NCBI GenBank assembly: GCA_963822905.1 | Contig: CAWGJF010000001.1 | Location: 1,860,001 to 1,924,000 of the forward strand | Direction of reading: 5' to 3' | Origin: CAWGJF01 sp963822905 | Lineage (GTDB): Bacteria; Bacteroidota; Ignavibacteria; Ignavibacteriales; Ignavibacteriaceae | DNA: 64,000 nt | Shown: positions 34,111-43,158 of the stretch, piece by piece | How the letters are laid out: every line of letters begins with the position of its first letter | Numbering within the stretch: position 1 is the stretch's first letter | The notes under the pieces: generated by a model | Database searches by the model: none | What the model was told of the DNA's origin: nothing | The model's input: the letters and a program-made list of their open reading frames with translations, nothing else | Position numbers and translations under genes: made by a program

Positions 34111-35433
34111 ATGATTCATAAGATCAATTTCTCGAATAAATGTTTCATTTTTTTATTATTAAATTTTTTTTTGATTTCTATTCCTGTAAAATCACAGAAT
34201 TATTGGAACGAAATAGTTAGTCCAACCCCTAATTTTCTTCATACTCAATTTTTTACAGACAGTCTTTCAGGATGGATAGCAGGAGATTCAGGCGCAGTAT
34301 TCTATACATCTGATGGTGGAGAGAGTTGGATTCAGCAGGAAAGTAGAACAACCTCAAACATAAAGGATATTTTTTTTGTTGATAAAAATAAAGGTTGGGC
34401 TATTGGTTGGATTGAAGGAGTAACACCGAGCGGTAGCGATATAATCTCAACTTCAAATGGTGGAGTAGATTGGTCAGAAAGATCATATCCAGAAGATAAT
34501 GTTTATCTAACTTCTATTATTTTTTTCGATTCACTTAACGGCTGGGCAGGTGGGTATCCAAATAAGTTAGTACATACAACTAATGGTGGTGCGAGCTGGA
34601 ATAATGCTGTGATTGATTCGGGAACTTTTTCAAATTTCCCTGTTATTAAAATTAAATTTTATAATTCTTTATATGGATTCGCGTGTGGAGGAGCTATTGA
34701 TTTCGCAGGTGTTATCTGGAGAACAACTAATGGTGGAAATAACTGGAGTTCTATCGGGGTTTCCGCAGAGCCAATCCGTGATATTTATTATCTTGATTCA
34801 TTAAATATATTAGGAATAGGAGGTGATCCGGAATTTTTTGGAGCCGGAAGTGTTAGAACTTCTGATGGAGGAGAAAATTGGGAGTATAAAAATCTTGGGT
34901 TCTTTGGTGTTGCAACTGCACTTTCTTTTAGAACTCAATCAGAATGTTGGGCGCCGTTAAGTTTTGCAGAAACGATTATTCGCTCAACCGATTCTGGTGA
35001 AAACTGGGAAAGTTTTCCGGCACCAGGAAATAGTAAAATTTACAAACTTGCTTTTACTGATTCGTTAACTGGTTACGGAGTTGGATTTGAAGGCAAGGTT
35101 ATTAAATATAAAAAACATCTTATCACAAACTTAAGTGAACAAGAAGATGTAAATAAATCATTTATACTTTATCAAAACTATCCTAATCCGTTTAATCCTA
35201 CAACAAGAATTAAATACCATATTTCAAAACCAATGTTTGTAAGTTTAAGAATTTATGATGTTTTAGGTAATGAAATAGCAACATTAGTTGATGAAGAAAA
35301 ACCTGCTGGTGATTTTGAAGTAAAGTTTAATATATCCAGGCTAAACAATGTTGATGTTACCAGTGGAATTTATTTCTACAAGCTTCAGGCAGGTGATTTT
35401 ATATCAACGAAAAAAATGATTTTATTAAAATAG
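34111..35433 (+). CDS. Secreted YCF48/BNR-like repeat protein with type IX secretion tail
   Basis: I choose ATG 34111 because a signal peptide starts there (MIHKINFSNKCFIFLLLNFFLISIPVKSQ); an in-frame ATG at 34030 would add 27 residues in front of it. The body holds about six repeats with TSDGGESW, TSNGGVDW, TTNGGASW, TTNGGNNW, TSDGGENW and STDSGENW, typical of BNR/YCF48-type beta-propellers. The last 80 residues are the type IX secretion sorting domain: YQNYPNPFNPTTRIKYHI, LRIYDVLGNEIATLVDEEKPAG and GIYFYKLQAGDFISTKKMILLK. The protein should be exported across the outer membrane and may be attached to the surface. The ligand is unknown. Confidence 0.87.
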   Translation: MIHKINFSNKCFIFLLLNFFLISIPVKSQNYWNEIVSPTPNFLHTQFFTDSLSGWIAGDSGAVFYTSDGGESWIQQESRTTSNIKDIFFVDKNKGWAIGWIEGVTPSGSDIISTSNGGVDWSERSYPEDNVYLTSIIFFDSLNGWAGGYPNKLVHTTNGGASWNNAVIDSGTFSNFPVIKIKFYNSLYGFACGGAIDFAGVIWRTTNGGNNWSSIGVSAEPIRDIYYLDSLNILGIGGDPEFFGAGSVRTSDGGENWEYKNLGFFGVATALSFRTQSECWAPLSFAETIIRSTDSGENWESFPAPGNSKIYKLAFTDSLTGYGVGFEGKVIKYKKHLITNLSEQEDVNKSFILYQNYPNPFNPTTRIKYHISKPMFVSLRIYDVLGNEIATLVDEEKPAGDFEVKFNISRLNNVDVTSGIYFYKLQAGDFISTKKMILLK

Positions 35434-35449
35434 AAATATAAGTTTGAGT

Positions 35450-36238
35450 TTAGAATACAATAACAAAGTTTATAAGATTACTATTTTTGGAATTCATCCT
35501 TACAGAACTTTGTTTTATATCTTTTTCGTGAATTAAAGGAATCAAATATCCTAGTAAACTCCCAACAACCGCACCGGCTAAAACATCTGAAAGAAAATGC
35601 ATTCCTGAAATAACCCTCAGGTATGCAGTAACGGAAGCTAAGAAAAGTGAGCTTCCCCAGATAACAACTTTCCAATTTGAATCCTGGTAATATTTTGAAT
35701 AAACAGTAGAAAGAAATACCGCAGAAGCAAATGAGAGTGCTGCATGTCCTGAAAAAAATGAAAGCCTTGATTCGAAATCCATTTTGAAATCCAATGGAAC
35801 ATTTTCGTTATACATATATGGTCGAAATCTTCCTGCAAGAGATTTAGTTATATGAGTTGTTCCATAATATAACAAGTAAAGTTCAAGATTCATTACCAGG
35901 AATGTTTTATAGTCATTTCTAATTTGTTCAGAAGAAAATAAAAATAATGGTGAAACCATTTGGGACACCAGAAGTACATCGCTTATATCAGATGCAGTTG
36001 GTGACCAGTTGTAAGTTGCAAATCGATCAAAAGAATTAATATTTTCTCTAGAAAGATTTTTTATCTCGTTTTCTGTCGGAGGTTCAATCCTGCTCAGAAG
36101 ATAAATTGCAAATGAACTTGCAGAGGCTCCTGAACTTATTAACGCAGTTTCCCTGACACTTTCGAGTTCATAATTGGATTGTGGAAAACTTGAGTAAGAA
36201 AGTAAAATGATTACGGAAAGAATATAAATTTTGTTCAT
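35450..36238 (-). CDS. PAP2-family membrane phosphatase
   Basis: I choose ATG 36238, which gives a signal-like start (MNKIYILSVIILLSYSSFPQ); a longer form from 36277 overlaps the upstream AI-2E gene by 4 bases. The type 2 phosphatidic acid phosphatase signature is complete: KSLAGRFRPYM, LSFFSGHAALSFASAVF and RVISGMHFLSDVLAGAVVG, in the expected order. Members remove phosphate from lipids such as phosphatidate or undecaprenyl pyrophosphate on the periplasmic face. The N-terminal half is longer than in the minimal family, like many Bacteroidota outer-envelope members. Confidence 0.85.
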   Translation of the reverse strand: MNKIYILSVIILLSYSSFPQSNYELESVRETALISSGASASSFAIYLLSRIEPPTENEIKNLSRENINSFDRFATYNWSPTASDISDVLLVSQMVSPLFLFSSEQIRNDYKTFLVMNLELYLLYYGTTHITKSLAGRFRPYMYNENVPLDFKMDFESRLSFFSGHAALSFASAVFLSTVYSKYYQDSNWKVVIWGSSLFLASVTAYLRVISGMHFLSDVLAGAVVGSLLGYLIPLIHEKDIKQSSVRMNSKNSNLINFVIVF

Positions 36239-36273
36239 TTGAGGTAAAGAGTCAGGTATTGAAATAAATAAAA

Positions 36274-37317
36274 TCAATCAGGAGATAAAGAACCCCCAAG
36301 CAGTACTGCAATCCATCTTGTTTCTTCGGAACTATCCAACGCAATCTTTATTGTTATTGTAAGTGGAACAGACAACAACATTCCAATCGGTCCTAAAACC
36401 CATCCCCAGAATATCAATGAAAGAAAAACAACCAGAGCAGAAAGTCCCAATCCTTCACCCATAAATTTTGGTTCAAGAATATTTCCCATTATCGTATTAA
36501 TAACTAAGTAACCGGCCACCACAATTATTGTATCTCCAATACCAAATTGAATGAATGCAAGTAGGGCAGGTGGAATCAAAGCAATAATAGAACCGATTGT
36601 GGGAATATAATTTAACAGGAAAGCGAGAACTCCCCACAATATCGGGTAATCAACCCCGATTATATAAAGCAATATAGTTGCAAGTAAACCAGTTATGAGA
36701 CTAATCCATGTTTTAATCGTAATATATTTATTGATATTATCTGTAACTGATTGAACACGTTTCATCGATTCTTTTGGATCAGGAACTATCCTGTTTATTT
36801 TTGAAGGTAAGCTTGACACTTCAAGCATCATAAAAACAACAGTAAGAAAAATTAAGAAACCGTTTGTAAAAAGATTACTTAATTCATTCAATACTCCTGC
36901 AACAAGGGTGAGTGCTGAACCAGGGTTAAAATATTCTTCTATTTTTACTTCACTAACTGAAACTCCCATTGTTCTTAAGATTTCAGTAACATTATCGATC
37001 TGGGTTTTAATTAGTGATTGATAGTATGGAATTCTATCAGTAAAACTATTTATAGATGAACCGATTAAAAATCCGATAGAAGAAATAAAAATCAGGAATA
37101 CAAGAATAACTATAATTATTGATAGAGATTTAGGTACGCCTTTTCTTTCCAGCCATAAAAACGGCGGTAAGCTTATTATCGAAATAAATGCAGCAAGCAG
37201 GAAAGGAATGACAATCGATTCGGCAGCTTTCATCCCGGCAATTATGATTATAAAAGCTGCAATTAATATCAATGATTTTGAAGCTCTGTTTGTTGATTCT
37301 GGAATCAGGCTGCTCAT
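36274..37317 (-). CDS. AI-2E family transporter (TqsA/PerM-like)
   Basis: The 347-residue protein has about eight helices and the family blocks SIVIPFLLAAFISIISLPPFLWLERKG, ITTWISLITGLLATILLYIIGVDYPILWGVLAFLLNYIPTIGSIIALIPP and GNILEPKFMGEGLGLSALVVFLSLIFWGWVLGPIGMLLSVPLTITIK (seen across about residues 25-330). Members export autoinducer-2 or act as ion/solute permeases; quorum sensing should not be assumed. The end of the gene overlaps the longest form of the PAP2 gene. Confidence 0.9.
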   Translation of the reverse strand: MSSLIPESTNRASKSLILIAAFIIIIAGMKAAESIVIPFLLAAFISIISLPPFLWLERKGVPKSLSIIIVILVFLIFISSIGFLIGSSINSFTDRIPYYQSLIKTQIDNVTEILRTMGVSVSEVKIEEYFNPGSALTLVAGVLNELSNLFTNGFLIFLTVVFMMLEVSSLPSKINRIVPDPKESMKRVQSVTDNINKYITIKTWISLITGLLATILLYIIGVDYPILWGVLAFLLNYIPTIGSIIALIPPALLAFIQFGIGDTIIVVAGYLVINTIMGNILEPKFMGEGLGLSALVVFLSLIFWGWVLGPIGMLLSVPLTITIKIALDSSEETRWIAVLLGGSLSPD

Positions 37318-37425
37318 TGGAAACTAATATTTGATAATGGATATCAAAATATAATTAAAAGAATGGATTTTTAAACAATCGAGGTAGAATTAAAAAATAG
37401 TTAGTTCAATAGCGGGAAGAAAAAT

Positions 37426-38268
37426 CTAATCCAGAACCAGCGATTCCATTTGTTTGCCAATAACTTTAGCCAATTGATTTAGTCCAGTCATCAGTTTATC
37501 AAATTGATCTAAGTTAATAGATTGTTTCCCATCAGAAAGTGCCTTGTCAGGATTTGGATGAACTTCAATCAGTAAACCATCTGCACCAGCAGCAATTGCT
37601 GCTTTACTCGCCGCAGCAACAAGACTGCTTTTTCCGGTACTGTGAGAAGGATCCACAATAACAGGAAGGTGAGTTAATTCTTTTAAAGAGGGTACTGCAA
37701 GAATATCAAGTGTGTTTCTTGTGTAAGTTTCAAATGTTCTTATGCCGCGCTCACATAAAATTACTTTTTCATTTCCGACAGACAAAATATATTCTGCTGC
37801 AAGTAAAAACTCTTCAAGAGTTGCACTCATATTTCTTTTAAGAATTACCGGCTTGTTTGCACTTCCGACAATTTTCAGCAGTTCATAATTATCCATATTG
37901 CGCGAACCAACACGAAGAATATCAACGTGATCAACTAATGCTTCCAAATGTTCAGCAGTTAATATTTCAGATTCGAGTAAAAGATTTGTTTCTGAGCGAA
38001 GTGATTTTAGTATTTCAACACCATTAAATCCAAAACCCTGGTAAGAATAAGGTGAAGTTCGTGGTTTGAACAAAGAGCATCTGAAAACCTTTGCACCGGA
38101 TTTTTCAACAGCCTTTGCAGTGTCCACAGCCAGCTTTTCATTCTCAAGTGCACAAGGTCCTGCTATTACAGTAAAATTTCCCTCACCGATTAAAACATCT
38201 TTTTCTTTGATAACTGTGAAATGATCTTCAGCGGTTTTCCGGATTTTAGTGTTTTTCAATCTTTCCAT
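37426..38268 (-). CDS. aroF: 3-deoxy-7-phosphoheptulonate synthase (type I-beta)
   Basis: I use ATG 38268; an upstream TTG at 38292 is also in frame. The 280 residues match the I-beta DAHP synthase group: FTVIAGPCALENEKLAVDTA, CSLFKPRTSPYSYQGFG, VGSRNMDNYELL, LKRNMSATLEEFLLAAEYIL, LCERGIRTFETYTRNTLD, VIVDPSHSTGKSSLV and LLIEVHPNPDKALSDGKQSI. It joins phosphoenolpyruvate and erythrose-4-phosphate as the first shikimate step. The short N-terminal extension lacks a complete ACT or chorismate mutase domain, so feedback control by such a domain is not indicated. The gene symbol follows common usage; names vary. Confidence 0.9.
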   Translation of the reverse strand: MERLKNTKIRKTAEDHFTVIKEKDVLIGEGNFTVIAGPCALENEKLAVDTAKAVEKSGAKVFRCSLFKPRTSPYSYQGFGFNGVEILKSLRSETNLLLESEILTAEHLEALVDHVDILRVGSRNMDNYELLKIVGSANKPVILKRNMSATLEEFLLAAEYILSVGNEKVILCERGIRTFETYTRNTLDILAVPSLKELTHLPVIVDPSHSTGKSSLVAAASKAAIAAGADGLLIEVHPNPDKALSDGKQSINLDQFDKLMTGLNQLAKVIGKQMESLVLD

Positions 38269-38454
38269 AATATGATGAGTGTTAATCAGCAAATTTTTAT
38301 TTTTTTAACAGACAAAGATATAAAATCTGGAGGATTTCAACACCATCAGGTGAGAATTGAAAGAATGTTAATAAGAAAATCGGATGGCGTTTTGCTTTCA
38401 ATCACATGCAAAATTCTTATTTAAAGTGTTATAAACTGAATTTTTAAAAACCGA

Positions 38455-38922
38455 TTATTTGATTTTTGAAATCAAACTCACCATCTCAATTGCGCTCATT
38501 GCAGCATCCCAGCCTTTATTGCCAGATTTGCTTCCGGCTCTTTCAATTGCCTGCTCAAGATTATCTGTAGTTAAAATTCCAAAAGAGCAGGGAACCCCGG
38601 TTTCTAAGTTTACAGCAGCAATTCCTTTTGAAACTTCTGTAGCTATGTAATCAAAATGAGGTGTTGCTCCTCTGATAACTGCACCTAGGCAGATAACTGC
38701 GGAATATTTTTTTGATGCAGCTAATTTTTTTGTGGCAAGAGGAATTTCAAAAGCGCCGGGAACTTTTACAACTGTAATATCTTCTGCTTTGCATTCGTGC
38801 CTGAGTAAACAATCTTCCGTACCGGCAAGAAGCTTTGATGCAACGAAATCATTAAACCTGCTTACAACAATTGCAAACTTTTTTCCTTTTGCAGATAAAA
38901 CTCCCTCTAAAACTTTTGACAT
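38455..38922 (-). CDS. ribH: 6,7-dimethyl-8-ribityllumazine synthase
   Basis: RibH condenses the ribityl-uracil intermediate with 3,4-dihydroxy-2-butanone 4-phosphate. The 155 residues show IVVSRFNDFVASKLL, VVKVPGAFEIPLATKKLA, VICLGAVIRGATPHFDYIATEVSKGI and CSFGILTTDNLEQAIERAGSKSGNKGWDAA, all standard. The His of TPHFDY is the proton-transfer residue of the family. It lies 18 bases after ribBA in the same direction. Confidence 0.95.
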   Translation of the reverse strand: MSKVLEGVLSAKGKKFAIVVSRFNDFVASKLLAGTEDCLLRHECKAEDITVVKVPGAFEIPLATKKLAASKKYSAVICLGAVIRGATPHFDYIATEVSKGIAAVNLETGVPCSFGILTTDNLEQAIERAGSKSGNKGWDAAMSAIEMVSLISKIK

Positions 38923-38940
38923 ATTTCTTCCCTTATTATT

Positions 38941-40194
38941 TTAATCTGAAATTTTAGTGTCTAAATTAAAAAGATGACCAAGCCGTTCACGTTTTGTTTT
39001 GAGATATATTTCATTTTTTTCATTCGGCGGAATTTCTATAGGAATGCGTTCAACGACTTCAAGATCATATCCCTTTAAACCGATTATTTTTTTAGGATTA
39101 TTGGTTAACAGTCTTATTTTTTTAATTCCGAGATCCTTTAGTATTTGAGCCCCAGTTCCATAGTCTCGAAGATCTGCCTTAAACCCAAGTGCCTCATTTG
39201 CTTCGACAGTATCTTTTCCTTTTTCCTGAAGTGAGTAGGCGAGAAGCTTGTTTACCAAACCAATTCCTCTACCTTCCTGGCGCATATAGAGAACAACTCC
39301 TTTTCCTTCTTCTTCAATCATCATCATAGACTTAATCAACTGGTCGCCGCAGTCACATCTTTTCGAACCGAATACATCTCCGGTAAAACATTCCGAATGT
39401 ACACGAACCAAAACTGGATCATCCGGGTTGATTTCTCCTTTTATCAAGGCAATCGGGTTATCCTGTGGATCGAGAATATTTTCATAAAGGTGCAATTTGA
39501 AATCACCATATTTTGATGGAAGATCAACAATAACTTTTTTACGGACAAGCTTTTCTTTTGATCTTTTATACTCAATAAGGTTGGCTATAGTAATAACTTT
39601 TAAATTATGTTTTTTCGCAAATTCCATTAATTGTGGAGTGCGTGCCATCGTCCCATCAGTGTGCATAATTTCACAGAGTACACCGGCAGGCTGCAAACCG
39701 GCAAAAGTAACAAGATCGACAACTGCTTCGGTATGTCCTGCACGTTTTAACACGCCGCCCTTTTTTGCGATTAGCGGGTGGATGTGTCCGGGTCTACCGA
39801 AGTCATCTGGTTTTGTTTTAGCATCTGCAATTTTTTGTATTGTGAGTGCTCTGTCATAAGCCGAAATGCCTGTAGTTGTACCATGGATATAATCAATTGA
39901 AACAGAGAATGGAGTTTGATGTAAAGCGGTGTTGTTCTCAACCATAAAATCCAGTTCAAGCTCTTTTGCCCGTTCCTCTCCAATCGGGGTGCATAACATT
40001 CCGCGGGCTTCTTTAGTAATGAAGTTTACATCTTCAGGCTTGATCAATTCAGCAGCCATAATTATATCACCTTCATTCTCGCGGTCGGGATCATCAACAA
40101 CAACAATCATCTTACCTTGTCTTATATCCTCAATTGCTTCGTCAATTGAATTGAATCTGTATGAGTTATTTCCGTTCTGAAGTAATTCTTCCAT
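38941..40194 (-). CDS. ribBA: Bifunctional DHBP synthase/GTP cyclohydrolase II
   Basis: The 417-residue protein combines two steps. The N-terminal half (to about residue 210) is RibB: VVVDDPDRENEGDIIMAAE, TKEARGMLCTPIGEE and LKRAGHTEAVVDLVTFAGL. The C-terminal half is RibA: VRVHSECFTGDVFGSKRCDCGDQL with the three zinc Cys, LYMRQEGRGIGLVNKL and the closing LTNNPKKIIGLKGYDLEV. Together they give both starting materials for lumazine. Its ATG shares the ribE stop region at 40194, so translation is probably coupled. Confidence 0.95.
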   Translation of the reverse strand: MEELLQNGNNSYRFNSIDEAIEDIRQGKMIVVVDDPDRENEGDIIMAAELIKPEDVNFITKEARGMLCTPIGEERAKELELDFMVENNTALHQTPFSVSIDYIHGTTTGISAYDRALTIQKIADAKTKPDDFGRPGHIHPLIAKKGGVLKRAGHTEAVVDLVTFAGLQPAGVLCEIMHTDGTMARTPQLMEFAKKHNLKVITIANLIEYKRSKEKLVRKKVIVDLPSKYGDFKLHLYENILDPQDNPIALIKGEINPDDPVLVRVHSECFTGDVFGSKRCDCGDQLIKSMMMIEEEGKGVVLYMRQEGRGIGLVNKLLAYSLQEKGKDTVEANEALGFKADLRDYGTGAQILKDLGIKKIRLLTNNPKKIIGLKGYDLEVVERIPIEIPPNEKNEIYLKTKRERLGHLFNLDTKISD

Positions 40195-40838
40195 TAATAT
40201 CCTAATTCGTTTAACCAGTTTTCTGTTATTTTACTTTCCGATTTAGATTTACCCGGGCTTAAAAAATTTTCAACATATTTGGCCAGCATATCGACTTCAA
40301 TATTAACTTTATCACCTTTGTTCCGAAATTGAAGATTAGTTTTTACCCATGTATGTGGAATTATTGAAAATCCAAGCAGATCATTTTGAATATCGGCAAT
40401 AGTCAAACTTATTCCATCAATGGCAACCGAACCTTCTTCAATAAAATATTTATTTAGTTTTTCAGGAATCCTAACTTGAAAATAATAATTCTCACCGAGT
40501 TTTTTTACTTGTTCAATTGTTCCAATTCCATTAACGTGTCCCTGAACAAAATGTCCGTCAAACCTGCTGTCAGCGCGCATTGCTCTTTCAAGATTTATTT
40601 TTGTGCCTTTTGTAAAATCATTAACCGAAGTTTTTGTTATTGTTGCACCCACGGCATCAACGGAAAAACCGGGAGTTTTTATTCCAGTGACGGTTAAACA
40701 AATGCCGTTTGTTGAAATTGAATCGTTAACTTTAATCTCATTGATTATTCCAGGGGCATCAAACCGAATCCGAAAACCTCCCTGGATTTTAGTGATGTTT
40801 TCAACGGTTCCGATCTCTTCAATTATCCCAGTAAACAT
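40194..40838 (-). CDS. ribE: Riboflavin synthase alpha subunit
   Basis: The 214 residues carry two tandem lumazine-binding repeats: MFTGIIEEIGTVENI with DSISTNGICLTV and GHFVQGHVNGIGTIEQ, then a second with EGSVAIDGISLTIADI and LGFSIIPHTW. The enzyme dismutates two lumazines to riboflavin plus the ribityl-uracil. The C-terminal VDMLAKYVENFL helix for trimerisation is present. The last base overlaps ribBA. The gene is also called ribC or risA in some species. Confidence 0.95.
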   Translation of the reverse strand: MFTGIIEEIGTVENITKIQGGFRIRFDAPGIINEIKVNDSISTNGICLTVTGIKTPGFSVDAVGATITKTSVNDFTKGTKINLERAMRADSRFDGHFVQGHVNGIGTIEQVKKLGENYYFQVRIPEKLNKYFIEEGSVAIDGISLTIADIQNDLLGFSIIPHTWVKTNLQFRNKGDKVNIEVDMLAKYVENFLSPGKSKSESKITENWLNELGY

Positions 40839-40889
40839 ATTGTGAAGATAGTAATAATCAGTGAAAAAATTATTGATAAAAATTACAAT

Positions 40890-41963
40890 TTACTTTTTAA
40901 TATAAAAAAGAAAATCGTCACCAATTTTTTTTGTAGCTGTAATATTAATTGGAATCATATTCTTCAAATCAAATGAACTAACTCCCTGGCCGAGAATTTT
41001 AGGTGTCTGGAAAATTAATAGTTCATCCCAGAAACTGCTGTCAATAAATTGCGAAAAAACCTGTTGTCCGCCTTCAACCAATAACGAAATTATTTTTTGA
41101 TCTCTTAAAAGTTTTAACAATTCCTTCATCTCTATTCTTCCATCGGGATCAGATTTGAGCGGGAATACTTTAATTCCTCTTGCTTCAAATGAAGTTATCT
41201 TCTTTTTGCCGGAAAAATTTTCAGCCACAATTAACCATGTCTCGCTATCTGACTTCGCATTAAAAACAGAATATCCCTGACCCAATAAAAATTTACCATC
41301 CAGGATAATCCTGATTGGGTTTCTTCCTTTTACTTCTCTTACGGTAAGCAGGGGATTATCTGCTTTAACAGTTTTAGCACCAACAAGCACTGCATCATAC
41401 TGGCTGCGTAACTGGTGAACAAACTTTTTGGATTCATCACAAGTCAACCAGGTTTGTTCTTTTTTATTAAGAGAAATTTTTCCATCAAGCGATTGTGCAA
41501 GCTTTAATGTTATGTAAGATTGCTTCTGAGAAACGAACTTGAAATAAAACTTATTCAGTTCTTTTCCATCTTCTTCCAGAATTCCTGTTTCAACTTCAAT
41601 TCCTGCTTTCTTTAACGCTTCAATTCCTTTTCCGTTCACTTCCGGGTTTGGATCGAGGTTACTTATAACCACTTTCTTAATTTTCTTTTCGACGATCAGC
41701 GGAACGCAGGGCGGAGTTTGTTTTTTCTCGTGAACGCACGGCTCAAGGCTACAGTAAAGAGTCGCTCCCGCAACATCTTCTTTTGCACTGTTGATTGCAT
41801 TTACCTCTGCGTGTGCCTCGCCATACGTTTGATGATACCCTTCGCCGATTACATTATCGTTTTTTACTAATACGGCGCCAACCATTGGATTTGGGCTGAC
41901 AAACCCTGAGCCCTTTTCTGCCAGAGTAAAACATCTTTTAATGTATTTAGCGTTTTCTTCCAC
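40890..41963 (-). CDS. ribD: Bifunctional diaminohydroxyphosphoribosylaminopyrimidine deaminase/reductase
   Basis: The 357-residue protein has the deaminase domain first (VSPNPMVGAVLVKNDNVIGEGYHQTYGEAHAEVNAI, then CSLEPCVHEKKQTPPC with the zinc His and two Cys) and the reductase domain from about residue 147 (SYITLKLAQSLDGKISL, AVLVGAKTVKADNPLLTVR, SLLVEGGQQVFSQF). The family usually has LEPCSHxGRTPPC; here CVHEKKQTPPC keeps the ligands. It is the first gene of the riboflavin operon on this strand. No FMN riboswitch is seen upstream. Confidence 0.94.
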   Translation of the reverse strand: MEENAKYIKRCFTLAEKGSGFVSPNPMVGAVLVKNDNVIGEGYHQTYGEAHAEVNAINSAKEDVAGATLYCSLEPCVHEKKQTPPCVPLIVEKKIKKVVISNLDPNPEVNGKGIEALKKAGIEVETGILEEDGKELNKFYFKFVSQKQSYITLKLAQSLDGKISLNKKEQTWLTCDESKKFVHQLRSQYDAVLVGAKTVKADNPLLTVREVKGRNPIRIILDGKFLLGQGYSVFNAKSDSETWLIVAENFSGKKKITSFEARGIKVFPLKSDPDGRIEMKELLKLLRDQKIISLLVEGGQQVFSQFIDSSFWDELLIFQTPKILGQGVSSFDLKNMIPINITATKKIGDDFLFYIKK

Positions 41964-42539
41964 GGTTTATATATTTGAGTTAGAAAAATAGGGACAAATA
42001 ATTCACGAATGTGTTACAGAAATCTAAACAAATTGAGGAAATAAAATAGGTTATAAAACTGGCTTATATTGGGCAAATTTCAAAAAAGCTTATTTTCTTA
42101 ATTTTTTATGAAATTGAGAGTTTGTTAATAGAAAAGGACAAATTTTGTTTAACAAGATAAAAATAGCTAAAACACTCCAAAAACGCAGCTTTCTGATTCG
42201 GACTTTTGAGAATAGAGATCTAAGGGCTTAGAGTCGCATTCTGAATTTTACGAATAGGTGTCTAAGAGCTTAGAGTCGCATTCTGAATTTTACGAATAGG
42301 TGTCTAAGGGCTTAGAGTCGCATTCTGAATTTTACGAATAGGAGTCTAAGAGCTTAGAATCGCATTCTGGATTTTACGAATAGGGGTCTAAGGGCTTAGA
42401 GTCGCTTTCTGACTTTTACGAAAGCCACTCTAAAGGATTTTAGCCATTTTTAAGGTTTTTATTGAATTCCTGATAAATATTGAGGAAGTTTGTGGAAGTA
42501 ATGCGGGTAACATTAGTTATTCTGGCCATTATAAGAAAT
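41964..42539. other. Intergenic region between ribD and the lipoprotein gene
   Basis: This 576-base divergent region separates the rib operon from the accessory tract. Its left part (41964-42183) is plain AT-rich DNA and must hold the ribD promoter. The right part is filled by the 42-bp tandem array at 42184-42435. No open frame of useful length, tRNA or FMN element is seen. Confidence 0.6.
42184..42435. repeat. Tandem 42-bp repeat array with palindromic core
   Basis: Five near-identical 42-base units start at 42219, 42261, 42303, 42345 and 42387, with a decayed half-unit before (from 42184) and a decayed edge after. Each unit begins TCTAAG-NN-CTTAGA, a 14-base palindrome (NN is GG or AG), followed by GTCGCATTCTGAATTTTACG and AATAGG. 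All six frames have stops in each unit, so it is not coding. The copies are contiguous, without spacers. Few base differences between copies suggest recent expansion. Confidence 0.92.
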
Positions 42540-43073
42540 ATGATTACACGAAATACGATTTTTATCTTATTTATTGCACTAATTTTTACAAGTTGTAAAT
42601 ATGTCAACAAATTCGAAGTGTTGAACAATGAAAATGAATATCGTGATCAAGTGATAGTAACTGAAACAGATTCAGTGGGAATATACTATGAAGCTGACAA
42701 TACATTCTACCCACAAGATGGAGGAGCTTGGGGTAAGAATAGTCTTATAAGATTTTATAATAATGATAATGAAGTAGTGACAATAGACACTGTAATATGC
42801 AAACAATATTATAAAGGGAATGAAATTACATTAAACTATGAATTTGATGACGGTAGAAAATTTCCAAGTGTCTTATGTAAAAAATCAGATGGGATAATTT
42901 GTAGTTCAGCATCAATTAGATTTTTCACAAATAAAAAATTGTCAGATTTTGAACTTGGAGATGAAATTAAAATTGAACTAGAAATTGATTTGACAATTGA
43001 TAATAAACCGTATCACATACAGAAACAATTTACTAAAAAGTTTCTTAGGATTAATAGTACACCAATGCCTTAA
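42540..43073 (+). CDS. Small lipoprotein of unknown function
   Basis: I choose ATG 42540, which gives a lipoprotein signal (MITRNTIFILFIALIFTSC, Cys 19); an in-frame TTG at 42480 would put 20 residues before it. The remaining roughly 158 residues are predicted mostly beta: DSVGIYYEADNTFYPQDGGAWGKNSLIRFYNNDNEVV and FPSVLCKKSDGIICSSASIRFFTNKKLSDFELGDEIKIELEI are seen in order. I do not recognise a family. It sits between the repeat array and an attC-like site, as a gene cassette might. Confidence 0.6.
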   Translation: MITRNTIFILFIALIFTSCKYVNKFEVLNNENEYRDQVIVTETDSVGIYYEADNTFYPQDGGAWGKNSLIRFYNNDNEVVTIDTVICKQYYKGNEITLNYEFDDGRKFPSVLCKKSDGIICSSASIRFFTNKKLSDFELGDEIKIELEIDLTIDNKPYHIQKQFTKKFLRINSTPMP

Positions 43074-43096
43074 GTAACATCCTAAACTATTCATTG

Positions 43097-43143
43097 ACCT
43101 AACTGCTGTTTTGGCTTGGCAGTTAGAGGCAACACAGTTAGGC
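43097..43143 (+). repeat. attC-like inverted repeat
   Basis: ACCTAAC at 43097-43103 and GTTAGGC at 43137-43143 match the integron attC outer boxes RYYYAAC and GTTRRRY. The inner sequence extends the pairing: CCTAACTG with CAGTTAGG, then TGTT with AACA after one unpaired C, as in attC hairpins. A second inverted pair CTAACTGC/GCAGTTAG lies inside. At 47 bases it is shorter than known attC sites (about 57 or more). It sits between two + strand genes, as expected. No integrase is in the window. Confidence 0.4.
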
Positions 43144-43158
43144 ACTCTAGGAAAATAA

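Noticed and set aside
41964..42183. FMN riboswitch before ribD
   Set aside because: The conserved RFN blocks are not seen, and the space is AT-rich without the expected GC-rich stems.
42184..42435. CRISPR array
   Set aside because: The 42-base units are directly adjacent, with no unique spacers and no cas genes nearby.
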